A stretch of 64,000 bases of DNA. Source: Gammaproteobacteria bacterium (GTDB lineage: Bacteria; Pseudomonadota; Gammaproteobacteria; Nevskiales; Nevskiaceae). Position numbers and translations under genes: made by a program. The stretch is from assembly GCA_026398875.1 (NCBI GenBank), contig JAPLSB010000015.1, positions 1 to 64,000 on the forward strand, written 5' to 3'. How positions within the stretch are numbered: position 1 is the first letter of the stretch; each line of letters opens with the position of its first letter. Below, in pieces: positions 1 to 11,800 of the stretch. The notes under the pieces are model-generated. The model saw only the letters and a program-made list of their open reading frames with translations, was not told the DNA's origin and made no database searches.

Positions 1-1
1 G

Positions 2-1453
2 GGTCAGAGTCAGAATGTGTTTGCGGGCACACTGATCTCGGGGACTCAACAAAATGGAAGGTTTCGTGGGTCAGCTACCATTCCTCAATTCGCAGATGAC
101 GGCACGTGGAGATTGAGATCTTTGGAGGCATCCGATTCAGCAGGCAACGTTGTGGGCTTTGGCGAAACCAACATTCCCACGAGATTCGTCGAGTCGGCAC
201 AGTTCGAGGTTTTCGGTTCAACTGCACCTGACTTCCAGCCCAACCCGTTCTCGTATGAACCGGTTACGGACGCCGAGCCATCCACCGTCGTGTTTTCGGA
301 TCTAGCGACGATTTCTGGTCTCGAAGTCGGGACGACGGGCGCAACGTCGAGCGTCTCCGGTGACCCCAGCTGCTGGCTGCTGACTAACCGAGGAGACGTT
401 GGGATTGGTGGGTCGGTTCAGATCTTCAACGGCGATACGGCGGCGGTGAGCGTTCGGACTGCCGCTGCACCAGCCACAAGCAGCAGTTGCGTGGTCCGGG
501 TTGGCGAGGGCAGTGCCACGTTTACGGTGCGGACCCGTTCCGCCGACTTGGTACCGGACGCCTTCGTCTTCGCCGCGCAGCCCAATGTCGAGCCCGGCAG
601 TGTTGTGGTGTCGAATTCGATCCACGTGTCCGGTATTGATGCTGCAGTGTCGATCAGAGTCAGCAACGGGCAGTACTCGGTCAACGGTGGCGGCTACATC
701 AGCACGGCGAGCACGGTGCGCAATGGCGATCGGGTGATCGTGCGGCATCGGGCCTCTGCTGTGTATCGAAGCGCGGTCACGACTCGGCTCAGCATCGGTA
801 CCGCGTCGGCTGATTTCACGAGTACGACGCGTGCAGCTGATACGACGCCTGATGCGCTGGCCTTCCTCGCGCAGACCGACGTCGCCTTGTCGAGCGTTCG
901 CGTGTCTGGAGAAGGCGTGATTTCCGGAATCGAAATCCCTGTTTCGATTGGCGTGCTGAATGGCAGCTACTCGATCAACGGTGGGCTATTCACGTCGGCA
1001 CGCGGAACGGTCAGCAATGGCGATCGGATTCGCATTCGGCACACGGCGTCCGATGCTTTCTCCACCACCGTGACCACGCGAGTTGCGGTTGGCAGCGTGA
1101 TCGCCGAGTTCCGGAGCACAACGCTTGCCGCCGATCGGGTTCCGGACCCGTTCGTGTTCGAGGACGCGGTGTTGCGCGCACCGATCCTGCCGCGTCATGC
1201 CAGCAATGTCATCACGGTGGCTGGGATCAATGCACCGTCGTCAATCACGATTTCGGGTGATCCGGAGGCGATGTACTCGGTGAACGGTCAGCCGTTCACC
1301 AATGATCCAGGCAAGGTGCGGAACGGGGATCGTGTGCAGCTCCGCAACCGCATTCCGTTGCTTGATCTGAAGCCGCGTGTGCTGTCCGTTGACGCAACGT
1401 TGACCATTGGTGGTGTATCCGACACTTGGACGGTGTCGACGCTGCCGCGCTAA
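2..1453 (+). CDS. C-terminal part of a repeat-rich secreted/surface protein (5' end outside window)
   Basis: The reading frame is open to the left edge, so the true start lies upstream; an internal GTG at 17 is not a convincing start. What is visible is beta-rich sequence made of tandem modules. Two are almost exactly 98 residues apart in register, each starting with PDAFVF-like residues and continuing through an SxNGG motif, then NGDR and a short strand ending in STT. The last module ends with LTIGGVSDTW close to the stop. This module type (PDxFxF ... SINGGxFT ... NGD) occurs in large exported adhesin-like or cell-wall-associated proteins of proteobacteria and probably forms an Ig-like sandwich. 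No enzymatic motif is seen. A strong terminator follows directly. The function and the number of upstream repeats cannot be judged from here. Confidence 0.75.
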   Translation, partial: GQSQNVFAGTLISGTQQNGRFRGSATIPQFADDGTWRLRSLEASDSAGNVVGFGETNIPTRFVESAQFEVFGSTAPDFQPNPFSYEPVTDAEPSTVVFSDLATISGLEVGTTGATSSVSGDPSCWLLTNRGDVGIGGSVQIFNGDTAAVSVRTAAAPATSSSCVVRVGEGSATFTVRTRSADLVPDAFVFAAQPNVEPGSVVVSNSIHVSGIDAAVSIRVSNGQYSVNGGGYISTASTVRNGDRVIVRHRASAVYRSAVTTRLSIGTASADFTSTTRAADTTPDALAFLAQTDVALSSVRVSGEGVISGIEIPVSIGVLNGSYSINGGLFTSARGTVSNGDRIRIRHTASDAFSTTVTTRVAVGSVIAEFRSTTLAADRVPDPFVFEDAVLRAPILPRHASNVITVAGINAPSSITISGDPEAMYSVNGQPFTNDPGKVRNGDRVQLRNRIPLLDLKPRVLSVDATLTIGGVSDTWTVSTLPR

Positions 1454-1472
1454 CGCATTACGCAGCTGCTAG

Positions 1473-1509
1473 AGCCCGGTCACTGCGAGAGCAGCGACCG
1501 GGCTTTTTT
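1473..1509 (+). terminator. Rho-independent terminator
   Basis: A 9-bp perfect stem (AGCCCGGTC / GACCGGGCT) encloses a second small stem CTGC/GCAG with a GAGA loop and is followed by six T residues. It lies 20 bases after the stop of the surface-protein gene and ends that transcript. Confidence 0.9.
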
Positions 1510-1619
1510 CATGCTGTTCGACACAGCCAACTCGCATACCGATTTGCCTCGACATTCGGTGCGTCGACGCAGCATCACCGCAACCCGCGATACATCCAGA
1601 ACTGTCGAGATGGGTGACC

Positions 1620-3428
<1,809 letters not shown>

Positions 3429-3566
3429 GGGCGAGCGGTCGAGGTCAGCAGGGCGGCATTGTACGGAGGCGGGCGAACGGCCTTCCGCTGGACAACACAC
3501 GGTTGGCGCGCAATCGCCGCGATGCGCTTACGATCCGCCGCCCAGTCGTCACTTTCGCCGCCCGCC

Positions 3567-4790
3567 ATGTCCCGATTCCTGCCCAGCCGTGCCGCCGCCC
3601 TGACGCAGCTCGCCGCCTTCCTGCCGAAGGCCGGCGCCCATTACGCCAACGAACGCAATGCCGACCGCGGACCGATGGGGCACGACAACGTGTCGCTGCT
3701 GTCGCCGGCGGTGCGCCACCGGCTGATCACCGAAGCGGAGATCGCTGCAGCGGTGCTCGATCGCTTTGCGTTCTCGACCAGCGAAAAGTTCATCCAGGAG
3801 GTCTGCTGGCGCACCTACTGGAAAGGCTGGCTGGAACTGCGGCCACGGGTCTGGGCCGATTACCAGTCCACGCTGCGCGAGCAGATCGCGCGGGTCAGCG
3901 ACGGCGCCGGCCTTGACCGTCCGTTCCGCAAGCGCTGGCAGGCGGCTGTCGACGGCAACACCGGCATCGCCTGCTTCGATGCCTGGGTCGAGGAACTGCG
4001 CACGACCGGCTATCTGCACAACCACACGCGGATGTGGTTCGCGTCGATCTGGATCTTCACCTTGAATCTGCCGTGGGCGCTGGGTGCCGACTTCTTCTAC
4101 CGACATCTGCTCGACGGCGATCCGGCGTCGAACACCTTGAGCTGGCGCTGGGTGGCCGGGCTGCAGACGCGCGGCAAGCACTATCTGGCGCGCGCCGAGA
4201 ACATCCAGAAATACACCGGCAATCGCTACTGGCCGAAAGGCGAACTGAACGAGGACGCCGCACCGCTACCGCCGGATGACATTCCAGCCGCCGGCCGCAT
4301 CAGCGAACTGCCGCTGCCGAAGTCCGGCCTGCGCACCGCGCTGTGGCTGCACGAGGACGATCTGTGCGCCGAATCCTGGCCGGATCTCGACGGGCTCGAC
4401 ATCGTGGCGATCGGCGGCGACGTGACGCCTGATGCGCGCAGCTGGTTGCCGGTCAGCGCGGCGGTGATCGACTGGACCGATGCCGCGCTCACCGATGGCC
4501 TGCAGCGGGCTGGCGCGCACTTCGGCCGGCCGGCAACGCGGGTACGGCCGAGCGAGCGGCATCGCTGGCTCGAAGACCACGGCATCCAGCAGGTGGTCAC
4601 GGCATACGCGACGGTCGGCCCTGTCGCCGATGCCGTCAAAGCATTGGAACGCGAGCTGACGACGCGCGGCATCGCGCTGGTTCGCGTCCGCCGCGACTGG
4701 GACACGGCGTTCTGGCCGCATGCCTCGAAAGGCTTTTTCCAGCTGCGCGAAAGGATCCGGCCGGTGCTTGGCGAACTCGGCATCCCCTGA
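3567..4790 (+). CDS. Photolyase/cryptochrome-family flavoprotein, FAD domain first
   Basis: A 407-residue protein whose N-terminal 235 or so residues match the FAD-binding domain of DNA photolyases: EVCWRTYWKGW, GYLHNHTRMWFAS and LLDGDPASNTLSWRWVAG follow the usual order. The N-terminal antenna (alpha/beta) domain is absent. Instead, residues about 255-407 look like an alpha/beta Rossmann-type domain beginning LRTALWLHEDDL and ending with an AFWPHASKGFF segment, so the two halves appear in swapped order compared with classical photolyases. The ATG at 3567 starts directly at the family-like sequence. The role (DNA repair, light sensing or other flavin chemistry) is not decided by sequence. Confidence 0.8.
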   Translation: MSRFLPSRAAALTQLAAFLPKAGAHYANERNADRGPMGHDNVSLLSPAVRHRLITEAEIAAAVLDRFAFSTSEKFIQEVCWRTYWKGWLELRPRVWADYQSTLREQIARVSDGAGLDRPFRKRWQAAVDGNTGIACFDAWVEELRTTGYLHNHTRMWFASIWIFTLNLPWALGADFFYRHLLDGDPASNTLSWRWVAGLQTRGKHYLARAENIQKYTGNRYWPKGELNEDAAPLPPDDIPAAGRISELPLPKSGLRTALWLHEDDLCAESWPDLDGLDIVAIGGDVTPDARSWLPVSAAVIDWTDAALTDGLQRAGAHFGRPATRVRPSERHRWLEDHGIQQVVTAYATVGPVADAVKALERELTTRGIALVRVRRDWDTAFWPHASKGFFQLRERIRPVLGELGIP

Positions 4791-4934
4791 GCGGCACCGT
4801 CAGGCAGACCGGCGGCCGGTTCCGTTAGCACTCGCCAAGCCCTTGTGCTGACAGGATAAATTGACGTTTGGGGTGAGCAAATCCGGCCCGGGATTTGCAA
4901 CACTCACGGCAGCTCAAACCCGCCGGAGGACGTC

Positions 4935-5621
4935 ATGCAATCTCCTGACTTTGCGCAGTTCGGTGCCGCTTCGCTGGAACAGAAGGATCTGCTGTTCCTG
5001 TTCGAGCATTTCCCGGTGCCCGGCACCGATGCGGTGGAAGCCGCGCGGCGCGTGATCGAGCAGCCGAGCACGCTGGAATCGCTGCTCGAAAGCCGCTACG
5101 TGCAGGATGCGATGCTTGATCCGAACGCCGCTTGGGTGAATGTCTCGCCGAAGCTCTACTTCAACGTGATGCTGCGCCGGGCAATGGCGGGCCGCCGCGA
5201 TGCCGGCGAGCGGCGGACCATCCATTACCTCGCCAATCTTCTGGCGCTGTATGCGAGCAGCGAGCGCCTGCACCACGTGCAGAGCGGCGAAGCCGACAGC
5301 TACGACTACCTGGTCGATCTGGTGCAGGCCGCGCGCGATGCCCACCACGAGCGGCGCTTTCTGGTGCTGAGCCAGATCGGCAACTACGCGCTGTTCCTGG
5401 CCGGCTGGTGCGCGCCGTGGATCGAGCATCGGAAGCGCTACTTCAACCGGCCGCTGGGGCTGGACTACTACTGCAACATGAGCCGCAGCCACTATGCGTC
5501 GGCGGCGAAGCACGATCTCGCCGATGCTTTCGGTCTGAAGCCGGTATTCGCGCAGCTGGCGATCCGCTTCGACTACTACCGCGACGGCATCGAGCGGATG
5601 GCCGGGGAACGCCTGCACTGA
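4935..5621 (+). CDS. Conserved hypothetical protein
   Basis: A 228-residue, probably soluble and mainly helical protein that I do not recognise. It has no signal peptide or membrane segment. Notable are an aromatic-rich centre ([24 protein letters not shown] broken into its two halves around the WCAPW motif) and several His/Tyr residues. The ATG follows a good ribosome-binding site (GGAGGACGTC ending at the start). It sits between the photolyase-like gene and gloA on the same strand, with gaps of 144 and 94 bp. Codon use matches the neighbours, so it looks like a native gene. Confidence 0.8.
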   Translation: MQSPDFAQFGAASLEQKDLLFLFEHFPVPGTDAVEAARRVIEQPSTLESLLESRYVQDAMLDPNAAWVNVSPKLYFNVMLRRAMAGRRDAGERRTIHYLANLLALYASSERLHHVQSGEADSYDYLVDLVQAARDAHHERRFLVLSQIGNYALFLAGWCAPWIEHRKRYFNRPLGLDYYCNMSRSHYASAAKHDLADAFGLKPVFAQLAIRFDYYRDGIERMAGERLH

Positions 5622-5715
5622 GCGATGCGGGCGGCACCGGATTGATCGGGGCGGCGGCTGGCCTCAGCCTGTTGCGGTTGCAGCCGATCCGCGCTGCCCC
5701 GACGTCGAACCGACC

Positions 5716-6246
5716 ATGCTCCTGAACATCCCCGCTGCGCCGCATGCGCTGACCCGCGACTTCTCGATGACGCAGACGATGCTGCGCATCCGCGATCCCG
5801 AGGTGTCGTTGCCGTTCTACGAACGCGTGCTCGGCATGCGCCTGCTCGATCGCTTCGACTTTCCGGCTATGAAGTTCTCGCTGTACTTCGTGGGTTATCT
5901 GGCTGATGGCGACGAGCCGCCGACCGATCCGGTGGCGCGCGCCGCCTGGACCTTCCGCCAGCGCGGCGCCGTTGAACTGACCCACAACTGGGGCACCGAA
6001 GGCGATCCGGCGTTTGCCGGCTATCACGCCGGCAACAGCGATCCGCGCGGCTTCGGCCACATCGGCATCACCGTTGCCGATGTCCACGCGGCCTGCCAGT
6101 GGTTCGAGGAATGCGGTGTCGACTTCGTCAAGCGCCCGGACGATGGCTCGATGAAGGGCCTGGCCTTCATCAAGGACCCGGACGGCTACTGGATAGAAGT
6201 GCTGTCGGCCGAGGTGTCGGCGCGTCTGGTGACGGCCGGCCGCTGA
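5716..6246 (+). CDS. gloA: Lactoylglutathione lyase (glyoxalase I)
   Basis: A 176-residue glyoxalase I, the metal enzyme turning the methylglyoxal-glutathione hemithioacetal into S-lactoylglutathione in the cytoplasm. Visible family motifs are [21 protein letters not shown] at the N-terminus (here cited only as the TMLRI and [10 protein letters not shown] blocks), [23 protein letters not shown] and DGYWIEVL near the C-terminus. The length and the ELTHNWG loop fit the longer glyoxalase I class found in pseudomonads and eukaryotes. A type II glyoxalase-like MBL hydrolase is encoded at 16332, but not in the same operon. Convergent with the cupin gene. Confidence 0.95.
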   Translation: MLLNIPAAPHALTRDFSMTQTMLRIRDPEVSLPFYERVLGMRLLDRFDFPAMKFSLYFVGYLADGDEPPTDPVARAAWTFRQRGAVELTHNWGTEGDPAFAGYHAGNSDPRGFGHIGITVADVHAACQWFEECGVDFVKRPDDGSMKGLAFIKDPDGYWIEVLSAEVSARLVTAGR

Positions 6247-6254
6247 GGGCCGGT

Positions 6255-6282
6255 GGGGGCGCGGCGCGACAGCCGCGCCCCC
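6255..6282. terminator. Hairpin between convergent gloA and cupin genes
   Basis: A perfect 11-bp GC-only stem (GGGGGCGCGGC / GCCGCGCCCCC) with loop GCGACA in the 43-bp gap between two convergent stops. There is no T-run, so it is either a weak bidirectional terminator or a transcript-end stabiliser. Confidence 0.55.
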
Positions 6283-6289
6283 GCATTGC

Positions 6290-7200
<911 letters not shown>

Positions 7201-7243
7201 GCAGGCGGTCGGTCGCGCAGCCGGGCATCGGAATCCGGATCTC

Positions 7244-8932
7244 ATGAAACTGACCTTCGTCCGCGCGCCACTGCTGGCGCTGCTGCTGAGCCTTGCCGTT
7301 GGCGTCGTGGCCGCCGGCGACAAGCCGCCCGGCCATGCCATCGCCAGCGCGCATCCGCTGGCCACCAAGGCCGGCCTCGACATCCTGGCTGCCGGTGGCA
7401 ATGCGTTTGACGCTGCCGTGGCGGTGACGGCGGCGATCGCCGTCGTCGAGCCGACCGGCTCCGGCATCGGTGGTGGCGGCTTCTGGCTGCTGCATCGTGC
7501 CGCCGATGGCTTCGAGGTGATGGTCGACGGCCGCGAAGTCGCGCCGATGGCCGCCACTCCGACGATGTTTCTGGCGGCCGACGGCAGCGCGATCGACCGC
7601 GCCTCGCGTGATGGTGCGCTGTCTGCCGCGATCCCCGGCGAGCCGGCCGCGCTGGTGCATCTGGCCCGGAAGTACGGACGCCTGCCACTGGCCACGTCGC
7701 TGGCGCCGGCGATTGCGCTGGCCCGCGATGGCTTCCCAGCCGATGCCAAGCTGGTCAAGGCCATCGAGCAGTCGCAGGCACGGCTGTCGCCGGCCGCGAA
7801 GGCGATCTTCACGCCGGACGGCAAGCCGCCGGCGGTGGGTCAAACGCTACGCCAGCGCGATCTTGGCGAGGTCATCCAGCGCCTGGCCGATCACGGCCTG
7901 CCGGGCTTCTATGCCGGCGAAACCGCCAAGCGACTGCTGGCCGGCGTCGCGGCGGCCGGCGGCATCTGGACCGCCGACGACCTGCTGCGTTACACGGTCG
8001 TCGAGCGCGAGCCGCTGGTCACCTGGTTCCGCGACTACCGGCTGGTGTCGGCGGCACCGCCTTCGGCCGGTGGGCTGGCGCTGACCGAAACGCTGAACCA
8101 GCTCGAAGCGCTCGGCTGGACCGCCGACAGCGAAGGCCGCGGCAAGCATCAGGTCATCGAGGCGCTACGCCGCGCCTACCGCGATCGCGCCGCCTACCTG
8201 GGCGATCCGGATTTCGTGCGCATTCCGATGGCACGGCTGACGTCCAGAACCTATGCGCTGGAACTGGCCAAGGGCATCGCGGCAGACCGGGCGACGCCAT
8301 CGGCCAGCCTGCCGCCGGCGCCGACCGGCGCGCCGGGCGGTACCCATACCTCGCACTTCTCGGTGATCGATGCCGACGGCAACCGCGTGGCGGCGACGAT
8401 GTCGATCAATCTGACTTTCGGCTCCGCGTATGTGCCGCCGGGCACCGGCGTGCTGCTGAACGACGAGATGGACGATTTCGCCGCTTCGACCACCGCCAGC
8501 AATGCTTACGGCCTGATCGGCTCGGAGGCCAATCTGGTCGCCCCGCGCAAGCGGCCGTTGTCGACGATGACGCCGACCTTCGTCGATGGCCCGAATGGCG
8601 TGCTGGTGATCGGCACGCCGGGCGGCAGCCGGATCGCGACGATGGTGCTGCTCGGCATCCTGAACTTCGTCAACGGCGCCGATGCCACGGCGATCGTCGC
8701 CGCGCCGCGCTTTCACCATCAGTACCTGCCGGACGTCGTGCAGTACGAGCCGGGCGGCTTCAGCGACGCGGAAGTCACGCGTCTGAAGGCGATGGGTCAC
8801 ACGCTGGTACCGCTCGACAGTTCCTACGGCAATCTGCAGGCGGTGATCTGGCGCCCGGCCCTCGATCGGCTGGAAGCGGCGGCCGACCCGCGCGGTGTCG
8901 GCAGCGGCGAAGTGCGACTGCTGAAGCCCTGA
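7244..8932 (+). CDS. ggt: Gamma-glutamyltransferase, periplasmic
   Basis: A 562-residue Ntn-hydrolase that cleaves or transfers the gamma-glutamyl group of glutathione. A signal peptide is visible (MKLTFVRAPLLALLLSLAVG, cleaved after VVAAG). The large-subunit sequence has SGIGGGGFW. Self-cleavage should occur before the catalytic threonine at residue 369, in the THTSHFSVIDADGN block, giving a small subunit that contains the PPGTGVLLNDEMDDF loop and the GTPGGSRI oxyanion region. All expected motifs are present. Follows the ferredoxin gene by 43 bp. Confidence 0.95.
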   Translation: MKLTFVRAPLLALLLSLAVGVVAAGDKPPGHAIASAHPLATKAGLDILAAGGNAFDAAVAVTAAIAVVEPTGSGIGGGGFWLLHRAADGFEVMVDGREVAPMAATPTMFLAADGSAIDRASRDGALSAAIPGEPAALVHLARKYGRLPLATSLAPAIALARDGFPADAKLVKAIEQSQARLSPAAKAIFTPDGKPPAVGQTLRQRDLGEVIQRLADHGLPGFYAGETAKRLLAGVAAAGGIWTADDLLRYTVVEREPLVTWFRDYRLVSAAPPSAGGLALTETLNQLEALGWTADSEGRGKHQVIEALRRAYRDRAAYLGDPDFVRIPMARLTSRTYALELAKGIAADRATPSASLPPAPTGAPGGTHTSHFSVIDADGNRVAATMSINLTFGSAYVPPGTGVLLNDEMDDFAASTTASNAYGLIGSEANLVAPRKRPLSTMTPTFVDGPNGVLVIGTPGGSRIATMVLLGILNFVNGADATAIVAAPRFHHQYLPDVVQYEPGGFSDAEVTRLKAMGHTLVPLDSSYGNLQAVIWRPALDRLEAAADPRGVGSGEVRLLKP

Positions 8933-8948
8933 GCGCGCCGGACGCGGC

Positions 8949-9974
8949 TCAGGCCGCAGCGGCCAGCGTGTCGGCGGCGGCGAGCCGCTGGCGCATCCAT
9001 GCCGCGTCGACGGCGCGTGGCCGCAGCCGCAGCTGATCGTAGCGACCGCTGCGAATCGCCAGCTTGACGCGCCGCAGGTTGGCCTTGATCGCGTCGGTGT
9101 ACGGATTCGGCGCGCGGGGGCGGCTGCCGAAATGCACGCTGAAGTAGCGGTGGATGCCATCGAAATAGCCATCCAGCCGCTCGCGCCAGATCCGCTCATT
9201 GAATGCCGGCGTGCCGCGCATCAGCACATCGACGCTGGCGTACACCGGCGTCGGGCCGCCGCGCTGCGGTGTGCCGGCAAGGCCGGCGACCTCGAATTCC
9301 GGATAGAGGAAATCGCGACACTTCTCGAGGTAGCAGCGGTCGGCGGTCTGCACGATCAGATCACTGCTGGCGATCATGAAGCCGAGCGCGCGATCCAGCG
9401 GGTCATGGACGTCGATGGCATCGAGCGGCATCTCGTAGCCGGTGAAATGCACGATCCGCGCGGCCAGCGCCGCTTCTTCGGCAAAGCCCAGCGACGGCAG
9501 GTTGCGCTGCAGGAACTCGCTGCTGCGCTGCACGTGGCTCAGCGTGTAGCAGGCGCCGTTGCTGGCGGTATCACCGGTGCGGCGGATATAGCCGGCATCG
9601 TGGAACAGCGCGATCAGGATGCCGAGCTCGGCGCGGCGCGGGCTGATCCGCTCGGCCGGCGCCATCGCCTGGTTGTAGCCATCGATCAGCCGCGCGGTGC
9701 CGAGCGCGCAGTCGAGGCTGTGCTGGGCGTCGTGATAGCGGGTGTCGGCCGCCGCATAGCCGGGCAGCAGGCCGGCATGCAGTTCGGTGAAGCGGCGAAA
9801 CGCGGCTTGCAGGCCTGCCGGCTGGTAGCGGCTGTCCCGTCGCTGCAGCAGGCCAGTCACGGCGTGCAGCACGTCCTGCGGGTCGGCGATGCAGACCTGG
9901 TTGGTGACGTCGTAATGGTTGCGCCGTCGCGATTGCATGGCGGGCTCGGGTTGAACGGAAGTGCCGGACAGCAT
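8949..9974 (-). CDS. HD-domain metal-dependent phosphohydrolase
   Basis: About 341 residues. Metal-binding signatures are YHDAQHSLD, then LFHDAGY (the HD pair) and a downstream IVHFTGYEMP with a further histidine and DVHDPLDR, in the order seen in HD/PDEase hydrolases, including class I cyclic nucleotide phosphodiesterases. The substrate is not certain. Two ATG starts are possible, 9974 and 9938; neither has a clear ribosome-binding site and the domain begins after both. Convergent with ggt and downstream, on the same strand, of the exonuclease III gene. Confidence 0.8.
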   Translation of the reverse strand: MLSGTSVQPEPAMQSRRRNHYDVTNQVCIADPQDVLHAVTGLLQRRDSRYQPAGLQAAFRRFTELHAGLLPGYAAADTRYHDAQHSLDCALGTARLIDGYNQAMAPAERISPRRAELGILIALFHDAGYIRRTGDTASNGACYTLSHVQRSSEFLQRNLPSLGFAEEAALAARIVHFTGYEMPLDAIDVHDPLDRALGFMIASSDLIVQTADRCYLEKCRDFLYPEFEVAGLAGTPQRGGPTPVYASVDVLMRGTPAFNERIWRERLDGYFDGIHRYFSVHFGSRPRAPNPYTDAIKANLRRVKLAIRSGRYDQLRLRPRAVDAAWMRQRLAAADTLAAAA

Positions 9975-10086
9975 GGCGGTGATCGTCGCGTTTGCCACCT
10001 CGTGTCTGTGATCGTGGTCACAGAAACGCCGGCCAAGGAATCGAGAATCCGATACTCGGCGCGCGACGGCAGACCGCGGTGATGGC

Positions 10087-10869
10087 TCAGCGTTCCCCGA
10101 TTTCGGCAACAAACGGCGCGTGATCCGACGGCCGTTCGTTACGGCGCGGCCGAAGGTCGGCTGCAGCCGCGGTGCAGGGCGCGGCCAGTGGCGCCGACAG
10201 CAGCAGGTGGTCGATGCGCAGGCCGAGATTGCGGCGGAAGCCGGCGGCTCGGTAGTCCCACCAGGTGAACGACTGTGGCGGCTGTTCGAACAGGCTGAAG
10301 GCGTCCTTCAGGCCCAGCGCCAGCAGCGCGCGGAAGCCGTCGCGCTCCGGTTCCGAGCACAGGATGTTGCCTTCCCAGGTGGCCGGATCGTGCGTGTCGG
10401 CTGGTGTCGGGGCGATGTTGTAATCGCCGCCGACGACCAGATTCGGGTGCTGCGCCAGCTGCTCCGCGACATAGGCTTTCAGCGCTGCAAGGAAGCGCAG
10501 CTTGTAGTCGTACTTGTCGGAACCGAGCGCCTGGCCGTTGACCACGTAGACGCACAGGTAGCGCAGCGGGCCGTGGGCGCTGTCGACGGTGGCGGCGATG
10601 ACGCGCTTCTGCTCGTCGTCGAAACCGGGGATGCCGTAGGTCACGTCGCGCAGCGGCGTCCGCGACAGGATCGCCACGCCGTTGTAGGTCTTCTGGCCGC
10701 AATGCGCCCAGTGCCAGCCGGCGGCCTCGAGTTCGGCACTGGGAAAGGCGTCGTCGGTCAGCTTGGTTTCCTGCAGGCCGATCACGTCGACCGGATTGAC
10801 GCTGAACCAGTCGAGCAGCTGCGGCAGCCGGACCTTCAGGCTGTTGACGTTCCAGGTGGCGAGTTTCAT
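10087..10869 (-). CDS. xthA: Exodeoxyribonuclease III / AP endonuclease
   Basis: A 260-residue member of the exonuclease III family, which cuts DNA 5' of abasic sites and degrades 3' ends in base-excision repair. Motifs in order: MKLATWNVNSLK, GLQETKL with the metal-binding Glu, GVAILS, VYVVNGQ, GGDYNIAP, FTWWDYR, RIDHLL and the terminal SDHAPFVAE. Length and start are standard. It is divergent from the mutarotase gene, with only 78 bp between starts. Confidence 0.95.
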   Translation of the reverse strand: MKLATWNVNSLKVRLPQLLDWFSVNPVDVIGLQETKLTDDAFPSAELEAAGWHWAHCGQKTYNGVAILSRTPLRDVTYGIPGFDDEQKRVIAATVDSAHGPLRYLCVYVVNGQALGSDKYDYKLRFLAALKAYVAEQLAQHPNLVVGGDYNIAPTPADTHDPATWEGNILCSEPERDGFRALLALGLKDAFSLFEQPPQSFTWWDYRAAGFRRNLGLRIDHLLLSAPLAAPCTAAAADLRPRRNERPSDHAPFVAEIGER

Positions 10870-10947
10870 GTGACGCATCCGGGCAGATCGGGCGGCGCAG
10901 CCTAGCGGAGCGGCAACAGCGAGGCCAGCGCGCCTATCCTGTGCGCC

Positions 10948-11781
10948 ATGAACGACATCGACCGCAGTGCCCCGATCCTGAACTTCGTGACTGCCGACGG
11001 CGCCCGAATGACCGTGCACCGGCACGGCGCCCACGTCACCTCGTGGACGCCGAGCGACGGCCGCGAGCGGCTTTATCTGAGCGGCCGCAGCGACTACCGG
11101 CCGACGGCGGCGATCCGCGGCGGCATCCCGGTGATCTTTCCGCAATTCGCTTCGGAAGGCCCGCTGCCGAAGCACGGCTTTGCGCGCACGGCGAGCTGGT
11201 CATTGATCGATGCCGCCGCCACCGCGGACGGCCGGTTCATCGCCCGCTTCGGCCTCAGCGACAGCGAGGCGACGCGCAGCATCTGGCCGCAGGCGTTTAT
11301 GGCGGAGCTGCGCGTGCTGTTCGGCGGCGCGCGGCTGTCGGTCAGCCTGTCGGTACGGAACACCGGTGACCGCGCGTTCGCGTTCACGGCGGCGCTGCAC
11401 ACGTATCTTGCGGTGTCATCGATCGACTCCGTGCGGCTGCACGGACTGAACGGGCTGCACTACCGCGACACCGCCAACGGTGGCGCGGCCAGGATCGAAA
11501 CGGCCGATGAACTGCTGATCGCCGGCGAAGTCGACCGCAACTATTTCGATGCGCCGCAGGCGCTGCTGCTGCACGAGCCGCACGGCACGCTGCGCATCGA
11601 GCAGAGCGGCTTCTGCGACACCGTGGTCTGGAATCCGGGACCGGCCAAGGCCGCGCAGCTCGCTGACCTCGATGCCGGCGGCCATCAGCGCTTCCTGTGT
11701 GTCGAAGCGGCAGTGATCGGCCGGCCGGTGCAGCTGCAGCCCGGCGAGCGCTGGGTCGGCACACAGACGCTGATCGCCTGA
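10948..11781 (+). CDS. D-hexose-6-phosphate mutarotase (aldose 1-epimerase family)
   Basis: A 277-residue YeaD-type epimerase interconverting alpha and beta anomers of hexose 6-phosphates. The galactose-mutarotase fold signature is seen as IRGGIPVIFPQFA, then KHGFAR with the catalytic histidine, ALHTYLAV, and WNPGPAKAAQLADL toward the end. Translation starts at the ATG at 10948. Converges on rsgA, whose stop lies 20 bp away. Confidence 0.9.
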   Translation: MNDIDRSAPILNFVTADGARMTVHRHGAHVTSWTPSDGRERLYLSGRSDYRPTAAIRGGIPVIFPQFASEGPLPKHGFARTASWSLIDAAATADGRFIARFGLSDSEATRSIWPQAFMAELRVLFGGARLSVSLSVRNTGDRAFAFTAALHTYLAVSSIDSVRLHGLNGLHYRDTANGGAARIETADELLIAGEVDRNYFDAPQALLLHEPHGTLRIEQSGFCDTVVWNPGPAKAAQLADLDAGGHQRFLCVEAAVIGRPVQLQPGERWVGTQTLIA

Positions 11782-11800
11782 GCCGCCGGCACGTCCGGCG

